DNA from: Pyramidobacter sp.
GTDB taxonomy: Bacteria; Synergistota; Synergistia; Synergistales; Dethiosulfovibrionaceae
Assembly: GCA_016286835.1 (NCBI GenBank)
Contig: JAEEUD010000039.1
Span: forward strand, 1-10,419
Length of the DNA stretch: 10,419 bases
Direction of reading: 5' to 3'
Each line of letters begins with the position of its first letter. Within the stretch, counting starts at the first letter, position 1. Shown one piece after another: positions 9,412-10,419 of this stretch. The notes below the pieces were generated by a model, which saw only the letters and a program-made list of their open reading frames with translations, did no database searches and was not told the DNA's origin. Position numbers and translations under genes: made by a program.

Positions 9412-10419
9412 ATGATCATGAAAAAATACAGTGCTGTCGTGCTGGCAGTTTATCTCTGTTGCGCGCCCGTGTTTGCGGTTGGGAACGCTGACGCTCCGAA
9501 ACTGATCGATCAGCTGGAACAGACTGTCTACGGTAAGGTTCGCGCGGGTTCTCTTGTCAGCCGGCTCGACGCGGTCGAGAAGGATCTGTACGGAACGAAG
9601 CTGCAGGGCACGCTTGCGGAGCGTCAGGCGGCGCATATCGACTTCGTTGAAAAAGGTTCGAACGGTCAGCCTTCGCTGCTGTTTAAAATGAGCGTTGCCG
9701 AGTGGGGGCTGGAACTTCTCAATAACGGTGTGTTGCCGCTTGTCTCTCGGATCCCAGTCGTTGAGAAGCGTCTTGAAGGTGCTCCGATGGACGAGCGCCC
9801 CGTGGCGATGCGCGTAGAGCGCGTCCTTGGCATGGTCGTTTCCGATCCCGTTACCAGTGTGCCTGTGGAAGTTCCCGCTCATACAGTTGCGCGGCTTCAA
9901 CTGACGCAGACGCTCAAACCGTCGGTGACGAAAAAGGGCGACATCGTCCTGCTCCGTCTGACACACAATATCGTCATCGGCAACAACCTGGTCGTTCCTG
10001 TCGGCTCGCCGGCCGAGGCGATTGTTACGTCCGTGAAAAAACCGCGCAGCTTCGGACGTCCCTCAGAAATCAAACTTTCCGTTCGCAAACTCTTCACGTT
10101 GGGCGGCGGAGCTCTGCCAATGCATGAAGGAGAAGAATCCAAAAAGGCGACCGAATTTGAGGCAAGTTACGCGGCAGCTGCCGGCACCAGCCTTGTCGGC
10201 GCGCTTGCGCTGGGGCCGCTGGGACTGGCTGGCGGTTTTCTCGTGCGCGGCAATGCAAAGGATGTTCCTGCCGGAGCTGTTTTGTATGCCGAGACTGCTT
10301 CCGCGCAGACTGTCGGCGCTTATCCTGTGCCGGATTCACTGCGTCCTCTGCTGAAAGAGAAATATATCGACGTTGTCGGCGGCGGTGAGGTCAATGTGAA
10401 AAAAACGGACGATAACGCG
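9412..10419 (+). CDS. Exported repeat protein of unknown function (3' end outside window)
   Basis: The frame stays open to the right edge (336 codons seen). ATG 9412 follows AAGGAG (9401-9406) at five bases; ATG 9418 is an alternative two codons later. The N-terminus MIMKKYSAVVLAVYLCCAPVFA is a signal peptide with likely cleavage after VFA (residue 22). Two exact-period 20-residue repeats follow (33-52 and 53-72) with consensus DxxExxxYGxxxxGxLxxR. A second, weaker pair lies at about 115-140 (VEKRLEG and VERVLG). Residues 174-236 look like a small beta domain with KKGDIV, VVPVGSPAEAIVTSVKKP and SFGRPSEIKL. A Gly/Ala/Leu-rich, possibly membrane-associated segment spans about 255-281. NAKDVPAGAVLYAET then resembles the 'stored as a property with a default floor' beta motifs of secreted proteins. 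I recognise no named family. Its position 33 bases after the M23 peptidase gene suggests an envelope role. Confidence 0.85.
   Translation, partial: MIMKKYSAVVLAVYLCCAPVFAVGNADAPKLIDQLEQTVYGKVRAGSLVSRLDAVEKDLYGTKLQGTLAERQAAHIDFVEKGSNGQPSLLFKMSVAEWGLELLNNGVLPLVSRIPVVEKRLEGAPMDERPVAMRVERVLGMVVSDPVTSVPVEVPAHTVARLQLTQTLKPSVTKKGDIVLLRLTHNIVIGNNLVVPVGSPAEAIVTSVKKPRSFGRPSEIKLSVRKLFTLGGGALPMHEGEESKKATEFEASYAAAAGTSLVGALALGPLGLAGGFLVRGNAKDVPAGAVLYAETASAQTVGAYPVPDSLRPLLKEKYIDVVGGGEVNVKKTDDNA

Noticed and set aside
8278..9966. 562-codon open frame on the - strand
   Set aside because: It runs antisense across the M23 gene, the intergenic space and part of the next gene, and has no family motif. The + strand frames there have intact catalytic motifs and a signal peptide.

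Overview
The window looks like chromosomal DNA of a strictly anaerobic, amino-acid-fermenting, diderm bacterium. Synergistota (a Pyramidobacter-like genome) is my best guess. The evidence is a single-chain pyruvate:ferredoxin oxidoreductase with strong GC-rich codon bias, an AtoE-type short-chain fatty acid carrier, a secreted LysM/M23 envelope peptidase, and a truncated surface protein with haemagglutinin-like repeats. The taxon is inferred from gene content and sequence style; there is no marker gene here to prove it.

Layout: all genes I accept are on the + strand. 1-672 is the 3' end of a large, probably surface-exposed protein, closed by a strong terminator (686-723). An AT-rich gap of about 680 bases follows. 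It holds a cluster of imperfect repeats that may be an insertion-sequence relic, and then the promoter and structured leader of nifJ. nifJ (1352-4921) encodes a complete pyruvate:ferredoxin oxidoreductase and ends at a near-perfect terminator (4944-4979). A textbook promoter (TTGACG-N17-TATAAA) drives a short Ppx/GppA-type phosphatase gene (5047-5973). A second textbook promoter (TTGACA-N17-TAAAAT) drives the atoE-like transporter (6176-7564). That gene ends at an unusual terminator whose 12-bp stem encloses a 45-base loop (7598-7667). A membrane-anchored protein with three LysM repeats and an M23 peptidase domain follows (7867-9378). Thirty-three bases later comes an exported protein of unknown function with 20-residue repeats, which runs off the right edge (9412-10419+).

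How it fits together: nifJ and atoE suit oxidation of pyruvate from amino-acid catabolism and movement of short-chain acids. The Ppx/GppA protein may tune polyphosphate or (p)ppGpp. Each of these three genes has its own control signals, so they are neighbours rather than an operon. The last two genes look like an envelope pair. I did not find a clearly new multi-gene system. The most unusual points are the nifJ leader (a repeated SD-like heptamer that can compete for one anti-SD strand, and a Cys-rich upstream reading frame ending two bases before the nifJ ATG), the long-loop terminator, and the repeat protein at the right edge.
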